64,000 bases of DNA, from contig OU744446.1 in NCBI GenBank assembly GCA_916610825.1, positions 1,500,501 to 1,564,500 on the forward strand, in the 5' to 3' direction. This DNA comes from Haliclystus octoradiatus. Taxonomy: Eukaryota > Cnidaria > Staurozoa > Stauromedusae > Haliclystidae. The notes below the pieces were generated by a model, which saw only the letters and a list, made by a program, of their open reading frames with translations, did no database searches and was not told where the DNA came from. Numbering within the stretch: position 1 is the stretch's first letter; every line of letters begins with the position of its first letter. Position numbers and translations under genes: made by a program. Below, piece after piece: positions 1-63,940 of the stretch.

Positions 1-39
1 ATAATAATAATAATAATAATATAATGTAATAATAATAAT

Positions 40-359
40 GATGATATGGTATCTAACAGCAGTTGATATAGTGCTCGATGTCATTTGACAGAGCGTGAAT
101 AATAACCTAGCCTTATAACAGCCTCATTTAATTAAGGAAACTAATAACAATACATAACAATATAACTTAGTAATTGTAAAGATAAAACCATTGTAAGTAT
201 AACAATAGTTTTTCTCTTTTTTCAAATTTTTTCTCACTATTGTCAAATAAGAGTAACTGGTATATATTTTTCATTAATAGTATCTGTCTGATGATCGCAT
301 AAAGCGAGAAACTTTAAGTTACAGAAAATGAATGCGTAGTCTTTGACTCCATTATTATT

Positions 360-390
<31 letters not shown>

Positions 391-540
391 TATGGCGAAA
401 GAGTCAAAGAATACACATTCGTAAAGTAAAGAATGTGTATTCTTTGATTCTTTGACTCTTTCGCCATATATTATTATTATTTACCGCTCTGTCAAATGAA
501 GACATAGAGCCCTATATTATCTGCTATTAGATAAACATAA
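40..540. repeat. Nested foldback element, copy 1
   Basis: Outer inverted ends lie at about 68-95 (TAGTGCTCGATGTCATTTG then ACAGAGC) and about 485-515, where the reverse complement reads TCATTTGACAGAGC preceded by GGGCTCTATGTC. Inside is a separate near-perfect hairpin (388-420 against 430-471) carrying GAGTCAAAGAATACACATTC. A single arm at 291-350 carries a TGATCGC..AAACTTTAAGTTAC motif that recurs near 36456. The element sits in TAA/AAT repeats. The same outer and inner modules recur at 19935-20415. No transposase is visible, so it is probably non-autonomous. Confidence 0.7.
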
Positions 541-547
541 ATTTTAT

Positions 548-803
<256 letters not shown>

Positions 804-857
804 GATAAATTCCATCTTATGATAACTACTTCATGTCCACTTGCTTGTTACGAAACA

Positions 858-1420
858 TCACAGGGGTAAAATGTGGAGCTTCTGTGCAAACATAACAGCT
901 GATATGTACATGGTGTTTTATGGATATCAATTTCTTGTTCATAAAATTTAAATAAATTTAAATACAGGTTAAATGCTGTTAGAAGCTATAATAATTAACA
1001 AACTGAGAATTATAAATTCTAGCATTTGTCTCAATATGCTTATACTGTAAACGTTTTTTTTTATCTCTATCTTAAAATTACTTTTATTCTGTTTTACTAT
1101 TTACAGAATTAATTACCTCGTTAATCGTTATAGTCTTTTTCCTGGTCACTTCACTGACGCAGAACTAAGCTTATATATTACCTTAGGCCAACATACAATG
1201 AGTAGGCTCAATCGTAGAATTAACCACTCACACTTGACACTTTATAAACTCTGTTTTCGATTTCTTTCCTCGTAAATGACATATTTCAATTTCATTACTC
1301 TTACCTGAGCTCTTGGGTTTCTGGATCCAGTTAAGTAAAACATTTGTTGTTTTTTAAAATCGACTGGCTTTTCTTCTATACTTGTTTTGATATGCCCGCT
1401 TTCTTCTGTTGTGATGGATT
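858..1420 (-). CDS. Unidentified minus-strand gene, three 3' exons
   Basis: I do not recognise this protein. Three minus-strand blocks fit together with clean splice signals. 1305-1420 has acceptor TTTTGTAG and donor CAG/GTAAGA; it reads ESITTEESGHIKTSIEEKPV and then DFKKQQMFYLTGSRNPRAQ. 1117-1164 has acceptor GCTTAG and donor GAG/GTAATT; it reads FCVSEVTRKKTITINE in the matching phase. 858-881 has acceptor GCACAG and reads KLHILPL-stop. The first two blocks keep an open frame across the junction in this very AT-rich DNA, which favours real exons. The terminal 24-bp exon is weaker. The exon that should end in phase 1 before 1420 was not found. Confidence 0.4.
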
Positions 1421-1739
1421 CTACAAAATAATAAATGCTCTGTTTTGTTATCATGGCATCGATTCGTCTGACCGGTTCTTATTGATTTTTATATACAATC
1501 AGATGTAAAAAAGCATAGTACCATCCAACTCTTTGATAACACATTACTGTTAATACTAAATTTTAACCAGGATTTACCACATCCCTAATTGTAAAATGTT
1601 GATTAAAAATCCTGAATTGACAGGCTATACACGCTATATATACAGTATATATCAATTAACGTTTTCTATTATTCATTGTCTACTCATATCTAAAGATATA
1701 TTTATAAATTCATCATAAATTCATCATTTTTAGTAACCG

Positions 1740-2160
1740 TCTGATGAACGCAAAGTAAACGCGTGAATCTCCGAGTAACGGAAACCCGAACGGAAAGGGC
1801 TTTTGCCTCATCTTTGTGTCTATTCTATATTATGATCTGTGATCACCTCATATTATATTATATTATTAAATTCATCATAATGAATAATTACTTGTATACA
1901 TGTTTAGAAACAAAAAAAAGCATCTCTAATCAGAAATCAAAAATCGACTTCAGAACGGTGAGAATGTCTTTAATAATTGGATTGTGTCCAGGCGTTTAAA
2001 CTGGTCCGAACGCCTTCTAATCCTTGAAGAACGACTTTATTGGGAATGAGTTTATGCAAGATAACGGCGTCTGAAATACACTGCCGTTCTTTTCGTGTGC
2101 CTATCCTATTCCGCTTGAGAACGCCTTATGGATTAACAAATGAATAATTTTATTCCAGGC
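1740..2160. repeat. Fragments of foldback elements
   Basis: 1740-1850 is a single arm of the family seen twice inverted at 20202-20380: TGAATCTCCGAGTAACGG and then a CTTTTGCCTCATCTTTGTG block. About 1985-2130 contains GTCCGAACGCCTTCTAAT and GAGAACGCCTTATGG, which match the 4665-4985 element. Its ATTTTATTCCAGGCACAGTTGCAAG stretch near 2148 corresponds to a similar stretch near 4770. I see no supported coding exon here. Confidence 0.55.
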
Positions 2161-3546
2161 ACAGTTGCAAGAGTTTTATACTGCAATCATATATTCATAT
2201 AAATCATTATAATTCATCAAAATTATGCCACTTACAAATTTTTCACGACGACGAAGTACTGCTCAAAAACATTTATTATCATTGCAGTGAAGTTTAACGC
2301 TTTTTTTTGAGAAGAAACCAACGAAGCAATTAGGAATGATTTTCATATTTTCTGAACAGGTTAGTATTGTTGTTTAAGCTTTGAATATTATACTTTAGGC
2401 ATTGTCTATAGTCTCTCTATGTAAGCTTATGTTATTATTTTTTAAACATTTATTTTCTGTTTGTGTCAGTTTCATTATGTATTCTTACTTTTGTTAGAAT
2501 CACATTATTACACTTTTGTTACACTTTTGTTACATAGCTGTTCGCTTTTGATTTTAGATTGAAACTTAACCTATTATTAAATGTCATGGCAAGAAATGCA
2601 AAACTGTCGCTGATTCAGAGAGGAATGAATGAACACTCGGCTAGCAAGTGAATTCCTTATAAAGAACTTCAACGCATCAACTTATATGCGAAAGATAGTT
2701 ATAATATAAACAATAGAATTACAGGGTTTGCTTTCGATGTTTTATTAAAGCGATATTTTTCTATTCGTGGTGCAAAACTTATCAACAAATATATCGATTT
2801 ACATAGTAACAGTAAATATAAACAGAAAATTAAATCAGCTATTAAAAGATAGATAAAATAAACCTTTGTAATTGATAAAAACCAGGCTTCTATGGGAACA
2901 ACAGCAAAATAACGAAATATCTGTTTATAGTTAAAGTATAAAATAAAAACGTAGATTCATACTTGTATTAAGTTGTTTAAAGGCCTTAAAATACACTATT
3001 CTATTCTATTCTATTCTATTCTATTCTATTCTATTCTATTCTATTCTATTCTATTCTATTCTATTCTATTCATTAAATATATAGATATTAAAAAGTACAA
3101 AGTATTTCTAGTAAATATCTAGGTGAACAAAAAGCCGGATATTAAACACTACAACGAAGAAATTATAGTATTTATTTGGTAGTGTTATATAAATAGTTGC
3201 GACCGGACGGAAGGCTACGGAACATTTCTGAGTGTTGAGAGTCGGATTTTACTTTGTAATTGATAGCATTTCATGGATTAAACTATCAAACATTATTCAA
3301 ATATAATGTGTTTCTTTTGTCTCTTATCATTTTCCTGGAAATATATATCATATAGTCAGGATTCAAGATTTAAAATCTACACATATGATTTCATAAGAGT
3401 GTGCTAGGTTGTTATACAAACCAATTGGCGCACAGTTTCCTATAGGTTTATGGCCCATTCGAGTCCAGCTCAGGATAAAACTCAAAGGCGAATATCATGA
3501 GTGACTTTCTGTGATGCCTCCATGACTTTCTTTTCATTGATTTTAG
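2161..3546. other. Non-coding stretch upstream of the NNF1-like exons
   Basis: Apart from the pentanucleotide repeat at 2996-3071, I see no feature I can support. The missing 5' exon or exons and promoter of the plus-strand NNF1-like gene should lie here or further left. A 41-codon open stretch starting near 2727 behind an ACAG acceptor-like site does not resemble NNF1. Confidence 0.4.
2996..3071. repeat. (TATTC)n pentanucleotide repeat
   Basis: About 15 perfect copies of a CTATT/TATTC unit, with no interruptions visible. Confidence 0.95.
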
Positions 3547-5410
3547 GCCTAGTAATTTTGCAATTCATTACGGAGATTTCTATCGGAAAGATCGTGCATT
3601 ATTTCAAAGCTTTGTTAAAGATTTATTAAGTAAAATCAAAACAGAAACTCAGGTTTGTAATTTGATGTTATTTTCATTGATTTAAATTTAAATTTTTATT
3701 TTGCGAACATAAACATATTTGAATTATTTTTAGTTAAAAGTTGAAGAGGAAATCTACTCGAGAAATATCCCTGCTCTTCTTGTGAAACTAGAAGAAGCCA
3801 AATACAATAGCAGTGACAAAAATGCTTGGTAAGAATTTAAGAAACTTATCTTTCTTCGTAATCAATATTTCTATTCGATTTTAAATCTCGCAAATGACAA
3901 ATCATAGCCATGCATGTCGCAATTGAGTTAGCACACCCATAACTCCTTATTGTTAAATATATATATTTTGAATCTTAATTATTCTTTACGATAAAGCTGA
4001 TGTTTAATTGAATTAAATAAAAACATGTATTACTGCTGTATTACTGTGTAACAACAAAAGTTGCGATTTCCATCTTGAAAAATCTATAATATCAATAACA
4101 AACATTCTAATAGTACATCAAATATCACGAGCTCATTTCGTTACTCTGAGTTTCGCGCAAAAACACTCTCCAGACGGTTTATGCAAATTTGATACAAACT
4201 TTATATTGTTAGCTCCCTGTGTCATTATAGGCGATCCACTGGTGTACCAATCAACGATGTCCGTGGTCACGTGGTTCAATCTAAATTAGCTGCAAAGAAA
4301 GCGTTAGAGGAAGAACTCAAACAGGTAAAACATTTGCTGCTCCCCGCACCCTTAAAATTCGGGGACTAGCTTGAGATACGTACATCCTTTTTAACTTAAC
4401 ATTGAAAACGAAGGCAGTGATTCATTTTTTTCAATTTGATTTCAGGCAAAAGAAAAGGAAGATGCGTTAACCAAGATTATTTCAGAGGACAAACTAAAAT
4501 TACGAAAATCATGTGATAAATTCAATAACACCGTGGAGGAACAAAATAAGGTCAGGGGTATTCGTTATAACTCTTTTAATATAGTAATGGATCTTGTGAA
4601 AATTATTTAGACCAATAGAAAGAGCATATCTAACCGAAATTGGCATTGGCTTATCATTTTTAGTCGTGATCAATGGTGACGTGGAATATAACGCGTGGTC
4701 CATACGCCGTTCTGTTCATGTTCCCATCCTATTCGTGTTGAGAACGCCTTCAGATCGACCACATAAACAGTTTTATTTTAGACACAGTTGTAAGAATTTC
4801 TTGCATAAAGTCGTTCCAAACGAATTAGAAGGCGTTCGGACAATTTCGGACGCCTTAACACAATCTAATTATTGAAGGCGTTCTTAGCTCGTTTCATACA
4901 CCGTTCTGAAGTCGATCTTTGATTTCTGATTAGAGCATAATATAGGATCGGAACATGTACAAAACGGCGTATGAACGAGGCCTGACACCCATATCAAATG
5001 GTCATTAAAAGTTGCATGTGACAGGAACACGAATCCGTACACTAGAAACGCCTGCAAACGAGGTTTGTGTAAATATTCTTATCAATTCGAAAATCCAAAC
5101 AAGTTACCAAGTAGGATTTTGTTCTTCCTGAGAAAAAATGAAATGTCATGCAAATCAATCTACACTTGCTATTACTGCAAATTCGACTTATTACATCAAA
5201 TATGTAATCACAAATACGTTTTTGATTTGTTATAAATAAGATAATAAATTGTTTATTGAACCCACATCTCCTGAAATTTCATCAACGAAATTTTGTTGAA
5301 AGTACTCAAATCTAATATGTATTTGTTTTTGTATTAAATTTCAGATGTTGAATGAAATGTTGAGGCAAAGTGAACAACTACACGAGAAAGCAAATACGCT
5401 GAATTTTTAA
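3547..5410 (+). CDS. PMF1/NNF1-like MIS12-complex kinetochore subunit, 5' incomplete
   Basis: Five plus-strand exons join in phase: 3547-3652, 3734-3828, 4231-4324, 4446-4550 and 5345-5410 (TAA). They encode about 155 residues. The order matches PMF1/NNF1: a helical block (NFAIHYGDFYRKDRALFQSF) that aligns with the RFTDCYKCFYQLQ region, then VEEEIYSRNIPALLVKLEEA. Next comes the diagnostic NAWRSTGVPINDVRGHV (human AWRPSGIPEKDLHSV), then a charged coiled coil to the C terminus. In animals this protein pairs with MIS12 in the four-subunit complex that links centromeric chromatin to the NDC80 complex. Every internal junction is GT-AG. The exon at 3547 begins on the third base of a codon, so at least one upstream exon encoding the N-terminal helix is missing. 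The gene converges on VPS34. Confidence 0.8.
4665..4985. repeat. CGTTC-family foldback MITE
   Basis: It lies inside the last NNF1-like intron. The left end (TCCATACGCCGTTCTGTTCA, then TGTTCCCATCCTAT) is the inverse of the right end (ATAGGATCGGAACATGTAC, then AAAACGGCGTATGAACGAGG). The centre carries several AAGGCGTTC motifs in both orientations. A related copy is at 24358-24598, and fragments are at 1985-2130, 15690-15785 and 17845-17947. Confidence 0.7.
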
Positions 5411-5458
5411 TTTTAACAATAATTTCTCTTACAAATTATTTAAACAATAGACCTGGAG

Positions 5459-5464
5459 AATAAA
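5459..5464 (+). terminator. Poly(A) signal of the NNF1-like gene
   Basis: AATAAA 49 bp after the TAA stop codon, followed by T-rich sequence. This is the first canonical signal downstream of the last exon. Confidence 0.6.
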
Positions 5465-6258
5465 TCTTTTTGAGAAATGGTCTAGATTTCATTTTGACCC
5501 AGGATTTCGGGGTAGCACTAAATATGTTTTACTTCGTAATGACCAAACTCTGTTTTTTATAAGTAATTATATTAATAATAAGTAGATATATGTAAAATTG
5601 ATTTATGCCTGGATTTGTTCTTATTTTATAAGGAATATGGTCAAACTATGGATTCAAACTCAACTAAGTTTTGTTGTTTTGGCTCAAATTTGAGGCTCAA
5701 TTTTCCTCTAAATTATGTTCTTATAAAAAGAAGAGTGTAATTACGGAAGACGAAACGTTGTTCCAAGCTGTTCTCGTTGTTTTTATTTAAAATAGATTAG
5801 ATTTACTACGTACAAGCAGTAACATTAATTAATTAGCAACAAAACCTATAAAAACCTATATAACCTATAAAAACCTATAAAAGCTTTGGATAATAGACTA
5901 CAGCATACAAAGAAATATTCCGTCTGCACTCCAGGCTAATTGTAGATGGCTACTTTCAAATTTGTTATTATTTTATTTTGAATGGATGGTTTGTTATTAC
6001 TAGAACATAATTATAATAAGCTTGTTAATATTGAACTTGAATATGTGAATAATTAATAAAATGTTTTAACACAACCAACACAAAGTCAATTTGTTTTAAT
6101 CTTTCTTTGAGTATATAACATGCAATATTTATTTAAAATCATTACATCTTAATTTATTTTCTTCAAATAGAAGCCGTATTGGGCTATAAATCTTATATAT
6201 TTCATTTCATAATTTTATATAGCCATAATCTATATAAATTGAAAAATATCTCTACAAA
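5465..6258. other. Convergent intergenic region
   Basis: Spacer between the 3' ends of the NNF1-like gene and VPS34. It is AT-rich. A short AAAACCTATA motif is repeated about four times in tandem at about 5842-5880. I see no coding exon or RNA gene. Confidence 0.5.
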
Positions 6259-6264
6259 TTTATT
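6259..6264 (-). terminator. Poly(A) signal of VPS34
   Basis: Minus-strand AATAAA (plus-strand TTTATT) about 92 bp beyond the VPS34 stop codon in the 15-bp terminal exon. Confidence 0.5.
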
Positions 6265-6355
6265 TTACAAGTAGTGGAAATTATCCTCTGGATATTTTGG
6301 ATTGCGTCATTTATCTTTCAAAGTTTTATATTTTTGACAATATCTGCACAGTATT

Positions 6356-25649
<19,294 letters not shown>

Positions 25650-25735
25650 TTTGCAGTTTGCAGAAGACCTTCTGGAAGAGGTTGTTGATAAACTGAATTA
25701 TCGGCCGATTATTATCGGGAGATGACGTAGCCGGA
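25650..25735 (-). promoter_or_regulatory. VPS34 proximal upstream region
   Basis: Immediately upstream of the VPS34 ATG (minus strand) are a perfect 10-bp palindrome ATCGGCCGAT at 25700-25709 and a CRE/ATF-like half site CTACGTCATC at 25721-25730. No TATA box is obvious. Functional role is inferred only from position and motif. Confidence 0.35.
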
Positions 25736-26126
25736 ATCTTCTGATCCGACAGAAATGTAAATTAAGTCATATGAACTAAGATTAAGTCATAAGACTAATA
25801 AATATGTCATCTGAATTTATCTTGTATCCTATTTTGCATGAAGTGGTAAACCAAAATTTCTTAGCGAATATTCAAAGTAAGAAAACAATACATCGTTCAG
25901 TTGAGAAATTAAAATAACAGTGAAAACAACAAATATATATCAAATTTCAGTCAGATTTATTAAATTTAACTCTAAATTATCAACTTTATATAAAAAATTG
26001 ATCGATAAGACTGTAGCTTTTTATGATAAAAATAAGTTTCATACAAATATGGATAAATTCTACAGTACTAAATAAGTATATTATATATATATTATATGAT
26101 TCTAAACTTCGAATCTGACAATTAAA

Positions 26127-26152
26127 TTTATTAATATGACAAAATATTTATT
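26127..26152 (-). terminator. Poly(A) signals of Unc13
   Basis: Two minus-strand AATAAA hexamers (26127-26132 and 26147-26152) lie about 185 to 210 bp beyond the Unc13 stop. Others cannot be excluded in this AT-rich stretch. Confidence 0.4.
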
Positions 26153-26336
26153 ATTATGTAGTGACTATAAATAGACTTAACTATACCACATTTTTCTATT
26201 AACAAACATTTCCTCTGTTTGAACATGACGCAAAGAATTCAGCTCTGCGTAAAAGAGCAAATATATATATATATATATTCCATTTTGATTATTATATATT
26301 AATAACTATGTCATTAACATATAAACTTAATTTGTT

Positions 26337-59489
<33,153 letters not shown>

Positions 59490-59920
59490 TACTCAAAGTC
59501 TTTGAAATGCATGAATATTAATAAAGTATAAATTGCAATTTCTGATATTCGAGCTTGCCAGCAAGCCCTATAAAAAAACAAATGAACAGCGACCACAAGA
59601 TAGTTGATAAGTCGGCTCTTTTTCAGTACAAATTAGACTTTAATTGACTCTCCATAATAAATATTAGTGTTACTCTCAGTTCTGTCTATATTTAAATTAG
59701 AAGGCGTTCGTGTTATAATGTAAACGTTTTCTAGTTTCAATCATGATATTTGAGAGTAATGTTTGCTAATTTCACAGAGTATGAACGTCATGTATTCTGC
59801 AACAGCAAGATAAAAGGCATAGCAGAAGCGGAACCCGACATCAGCTTTCAAAATACAAAAGTGCCATTCTTCAAATCACAATTGAAACCTCCAACATCAA
59901 CAAAACTCAATTGCTCAAGC

Positions 59921-59928
59921 TGACGTCA
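59921..59928. promoter_or_regulatory. Consensus CRE (TGACGTCA) upstream of Unc13
   Basis: A perfect palindromic cAMP-response element, 432 bp upstream of the Unc13 ATG in the minus-strand sense. It lies between Unc13 and the CRTC gene. Whether it lies in the promoter depends on the unmapped transcription start. CREB binding is inferred from the motif alone. Confidence 0.45.
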
Positions 59929-59929
59929 T

Positions 59930-61547
59930 ATTATTTGATACGAGACTCATTGGATAATCCGTTAAAAAGAGATAAAGATTGTAATCTCATTCAAGATTTT
60001 GAAAGATAAATCTACTCAAATAAATTGGAACAATGGTATGTTTCTTAATCGGATAGCGATACTTCTAGTAGTCAGCTTGTAGCCATTGACCCAATATTGT
60101 AAAATTTAATTCCCAGTTGCCATGGTAAAGAAAATGACACACAAAACATCCAGTCAATGTGGAATCTTTTTAAAAACTTTCTGATTTGATTAAAGTTCTA
60201 ATTTGAGAATTGTAATAAATCAACATAAAATCATAAAATAGTTTACAGAGAATTTCTGTATTCAAAATAAACATTTGCATTTTCTTCAAATGAAGAATTT
60301 TTCCAAAATATCTACTGAGGGTTACTTTCAAATTTTTTGGAATAAATTTTCTAAAATTGAAATGAACAGCATGATCTACATCAGTGAACTAAACCATGTT
60401 GCAAGGCGTTAATGTTGACAAAAATAAGAGATAAATTATATACCACTCCAATTTTATTTTATCAGAGATTCTTCAATGTCATGGCAAAATTGAGCTTGCC
60501 TTCTTGTCGTGGAAATCCTGGCATTACTCCTGATCTTCAAGGCTACAATAGACTTTGACAATGCCAAATATGGCAATACGGTAATCATTTGGGTGAATTC
60601 TCTAAAAAACATCATCATTTGATAATCATATAAAAACAGGGATGAAACTAGAGAGGAAAGGGGGCTGTATCTTAATTAAGGGAAACTCAGCCCCTTTACA
60701 GGGGAATATTTTTTGCTTGTCAGGGAAAGTTCTGGTAATATTTCAAGTAGTTTTTGAATATTTTCTATAAATAGCCCCCTTGCCGGGGAAATCCTGGCGC
60801 CATGTATATAAATAGTAAATACACACAAAATAAAAGATTATTTATATCTGTCCATTTCATTCCTTCAATAACATAACAATATAACAATCATAAATTCATA
60901 ATATATTTTTTTTTCTGTTCCTTTTAAATATCATGATTTCATATGAACACAATGCTAGCTAAGTCCCAACAGAAAACAAACCATCAATATTATCTATCAA
61001 TAAATGAATTCAATCGACAAAGTTAAAACATTGAAACAAAGAATTACATATATATGTATATATATATATAAATCTGTACACTGTACAAAACATTATAAGA
61101 AAGTGGAAGAACAAATAATAAAATTAGGTTACATGCTAACAATTAAATTACATTATCGTTATAAACATCAAAATTTCAAGAATATTATTTGGTCATTCCG
61201 TTAGCATTTACATTTGCCTTCTTGTTAATATATTCTCAATATTTTTCAGTACTTAAAAAATTTTTCTTACTAACAAACAAACCAATTACGTTGATGTCTA
61301 TACTGACAGGATACACAAAGCGTATGTTAAAATGTGTTGATATAACGTTGTAAAACAATTTCCATAGGCATATATATATCGTCTTTCCAATTGAATAGAG
61401 ACATATCTACGATCAGAATATGACATTTTCAATAAAGGCATTAAAACGTCCATAGTTACACCATAGTTACAATGATCAGTATGACCGGAATGTGATATAC
61501 TAACGAAAGGGTGCAATGCATAAAGATTATATTATGTACAATTAATA
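59930..61547. other. Unc13-CRTC intergenic region
   Basis: Contains a GGGGCT-family repeat at 60640-60815. A short plus-strand open stretch at 60476-60558 behind a TTTATCAG acceptor-like site has no recognisable similarity. The CRTC 3' UTR should occupy the right end. Confidence 0.4.
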
Positions 61548-63039
61548 CTATTGATATCCGCTTGTAGAATGTTCAAGTCTAAATTGATTTTCAGTAGATG
61601 AGTCCACCACTTCTGTATTCGCATCACTAAGTAATTGAACGTCATCAAAGTTTAATGGATCAAGGCCACCACGTACACAATCTAAGGCATCATCACTAAC
61701 ATCTCCGCTTTTAATTTGTGTCATATCTTGATTTAATCCTCCATTTCCACCAACATCCATTGCTTGACCAAGTTGATGTGCGAAATCACCACCCCGTATA
61801 CTATTTTCATTTCCAGGTAACACGATATCTGGTAAACCATTGTTTGATTTATTAGATTTATATTTATTCATATTGAACATATTATTGACTTGATCGTTTT
61901 GAGCCATTTGTTGTTGTTGGTGTTGTTGTTGTAGTTGTTGTTGCATGAAATACGGCATTTCACTTTGCACTTGCATTGAATCCCCTGGTTGGAACTGTGG
62001 GAATTGTTGCGGTTGTTGTTGCTGCAAATTTGCAACGTTTATAGGATCATGCTGAGTAAAAGCTTCTGTTGCCAACGGTGATATTGGTGTGTTCCAATGA
62101 AATGAGCTGACAGGTGAGGCAGGAGATGTTGATGTCATTAAATGAGGTGGTGGTTGGGATTGTGATAAATCTTGAGGTCCTTGACCATATGCTGGTGGAG
62201 GATCGATGGCTCCTTTCTGATCTAATCCTAACGTTGCATATAGTTGCATACGATGTTGCAATTTCTCTTTAGCCGAAGCATCAGCTGGTAATGGATATTG
62301 CCATATTGGAAAGACCTGCTTCCCGCAAGATTGTGAAGCGTAATGCCTCCGTGGTGCAGCGTGAAGAGGCATTGAAAATTGACTACTTGGTAATTGGTTG
62401 TTAATAGAATCTTCTCCTTCTCCCTGGCCTTGAGGGGAATGTAGATTAATTGAGCTTAAATCAGGCAGAGAACCAGTACTAGCTTGCATTTGCATATACG
62501 ATTGTCCACCGCCATCCATACTTCTATGTCCGCTGAGAAAAATAGAAAATAAAAATGATAATTAACATCCATTTCATCATTAGCAGATGTAATAATTGTA
62601 ATACAGTCGAACTTGCTTAATATCCCCCTCTGGTACAGATGAAAAGCGGGACATTAAGCGAGGTAGGAATATGAGAGTTTGTATGGAGAAAGGAAGATAG
62701 AAATCAGTTTTATGCAGGGATATTAAGCAAGGTGGGACATTAAAAGAGGGGATATTAACCGTGTTTGACTGTATAGTCAAACTTGTTGGGTCTGACAAAA
62801 TCTGGGGCACAAAACGGGGCATGGGACTACAGCCCCCTGGTCAGGGTAATATTTGGTACTTTTTCAAGCAGTTATACTTGAAGCGAGTAAGAAAAAAATG
62901 TATAACATGCAATAAAATTTCAGATCTATTTATAGCTGCGCAATGGCTGCGCAAGCAGAAACAGTGAAATGACATTTTACCTGGGAAACATTAACCCATC
63001 TGGTCGTTTGGAAGGTTGCTGCATATTACCAAGTGAAGC
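61548..63039 (-). CDS. CRTC: CRTC, CREB-regulated transcription coactivator, 3' exons
   Basis: Two exons are visible: 62981-63039 (ASLGNMQQPSKRPDGLMFP) and 61548-62532 (328 codons with stop). The large exon begins SGHRSMDGGGQS and has the Ser-rich ASTGSLPDLSSINLHS motif (CRTC: STGSMPDLTNLH). It continues with Gln-rich activation sequence (61900-62030), NGLPDIVLPG (the conserved LPDIIL segment) and GLDPLNFDDVQLLSDAN then TENQFRLEH, the typical CRTC transactivation tail. CRTCs shuttle to the nucleus when dephosphorylated by calcineurin and bind the CREB bZIP. The N-terminal CREB-binding domain lies beyond 64000. SIK-type phosphosites are likely but not assigned. Confidence 0.88.
62604..62770 (+). 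repeat. TTAATATCCC-family MITE, complete
   Basis: TA-flanked, CAGTCGAACTTGCTTAATAT to AACCGTGTTTGACTG. Interior GGGACATTAAGCGAGGTAGG, GAGAGTTTGTATGGAGAAAG and GGGATATTAAGCAAGGTGGG. It lies in the CRTC intron between the two visible exons. Confidence 0.75.
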
Positions 63040-63284
63040 CTAACAAGTGAAAAAGAGATATTAATATGTCTTGATAAGAATTATCAAGTTATTAAGTTAA
63101 CAAACCCCACAAGTTTATAACTTTTGACTTCTTTTATTAAATTTAATTATGTTACCAGTTGCTAATATTACAACGTTTATTATCAGAATTTATCGTTGTA
63201 CCAAGAAAAAGGATATGATATAAATGAGGCTGCCTCCATTACGAATCGTGGATATACTGAACATATATATACATATATAGTTAC

Positions 63285-63495
63285 TGAAAAGTGAAAACCT
63301 TCTGAAAACATACTGGAATGGTATTGGGTACTAAAACCATACTGAAATTCAACAGACACTTCAATCTATTTTCTTCTACTACTATTGAAATACTACTGAA
63401 ATGCAGTTTATAATTTGAAAGCTACTGATCAAAAGTGCCCAATTCAGTGAGCTTTCAATATGTGTTCAGTACGTTTTCAGATTTTCAAAATTGTA
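63285..63495. repeat. Dispersed repeat in CRTC intron, copy 1
   Basis: AAAACCATACTGAAATTCAA, TTCTTCTACTACTATTGAAA, TTTGAAAGCTACTGATC and TTTTCAGATTTTCAAAATTG are repeated in the same order at 63790-63940. The right part also contains inverted ACTGAAAACATAC-like motifs. Confidence 0.65.
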
Positions 63496-63789
63496 TAGGA
63501 CATCATTGATGACATACGTAACCTAGTTACATAACCTTTCCATTTTCACTTCTCCAGGCACGATTACTCAATCTATATCTCAAGCACAGCTTGAGGCAAG
63601 CTGCAAGCACTAAATTCGATACAAACCCTTGCTGTTTCTTATCTATTGTTATGGTGTTCAAGAATTCATTTCAATCGATTTTATAGACCCTATGATCTTT
63701 TCTTAATCCTAATCTCACAGCGTGAGGCTGTCGTAATGTCATAGCGTGTGTGTTCACACTATGAATTTGGATATAATGAATTTTTACTG

Positions 63790-63940
63790 TAAACCTATTA
63801 AAACCATATTGAAATTCGTCAGGCACTTTAATCTATATTCTTCTACTTCTATTGAAATACCACTTAGACGCATCATAAAATTTGAAAGCTACTGAAAAGT
63901 GCCCAATTCAGTATGTTTTCAGATTTTCAAAATTCTTAGT
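63790..63940. repeat. Dispersed repeat in CRTC intron, copy 2
   Basis: Second, shorter copy of 63285-63495 (AAAACCATATTGAAATTCG, TTCTTCTACTTCTATTGAAA, AAAGTGCCCAATTCAGTATG). No CRTC exon is visible between 63040 and 64000. Confidence 0.65.

Noticed and set aside
2224..2291. MPLTNFSRRRSTAQKHLLSL as the first NNF1-like exon
   Set aside because: The phase would fit with a GTGAAG donor, but that donor is weak and the residues do not resemble the expected N-terminal helix.
2720..2852. Open stretch FAFDVLLKRYFSIRGAKL as a missing NNF1 exon
   Set aside because: The stretch has no similarity to the PMF1/NNF1 N terminus and no usable donor in the needed phase.
60476..60558. Plus-strand terminal exon between Unc13 and CRTC
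   Set aside because: A single short open block behind one acceptor-like site, with no partner exon and no recognisable similarity.
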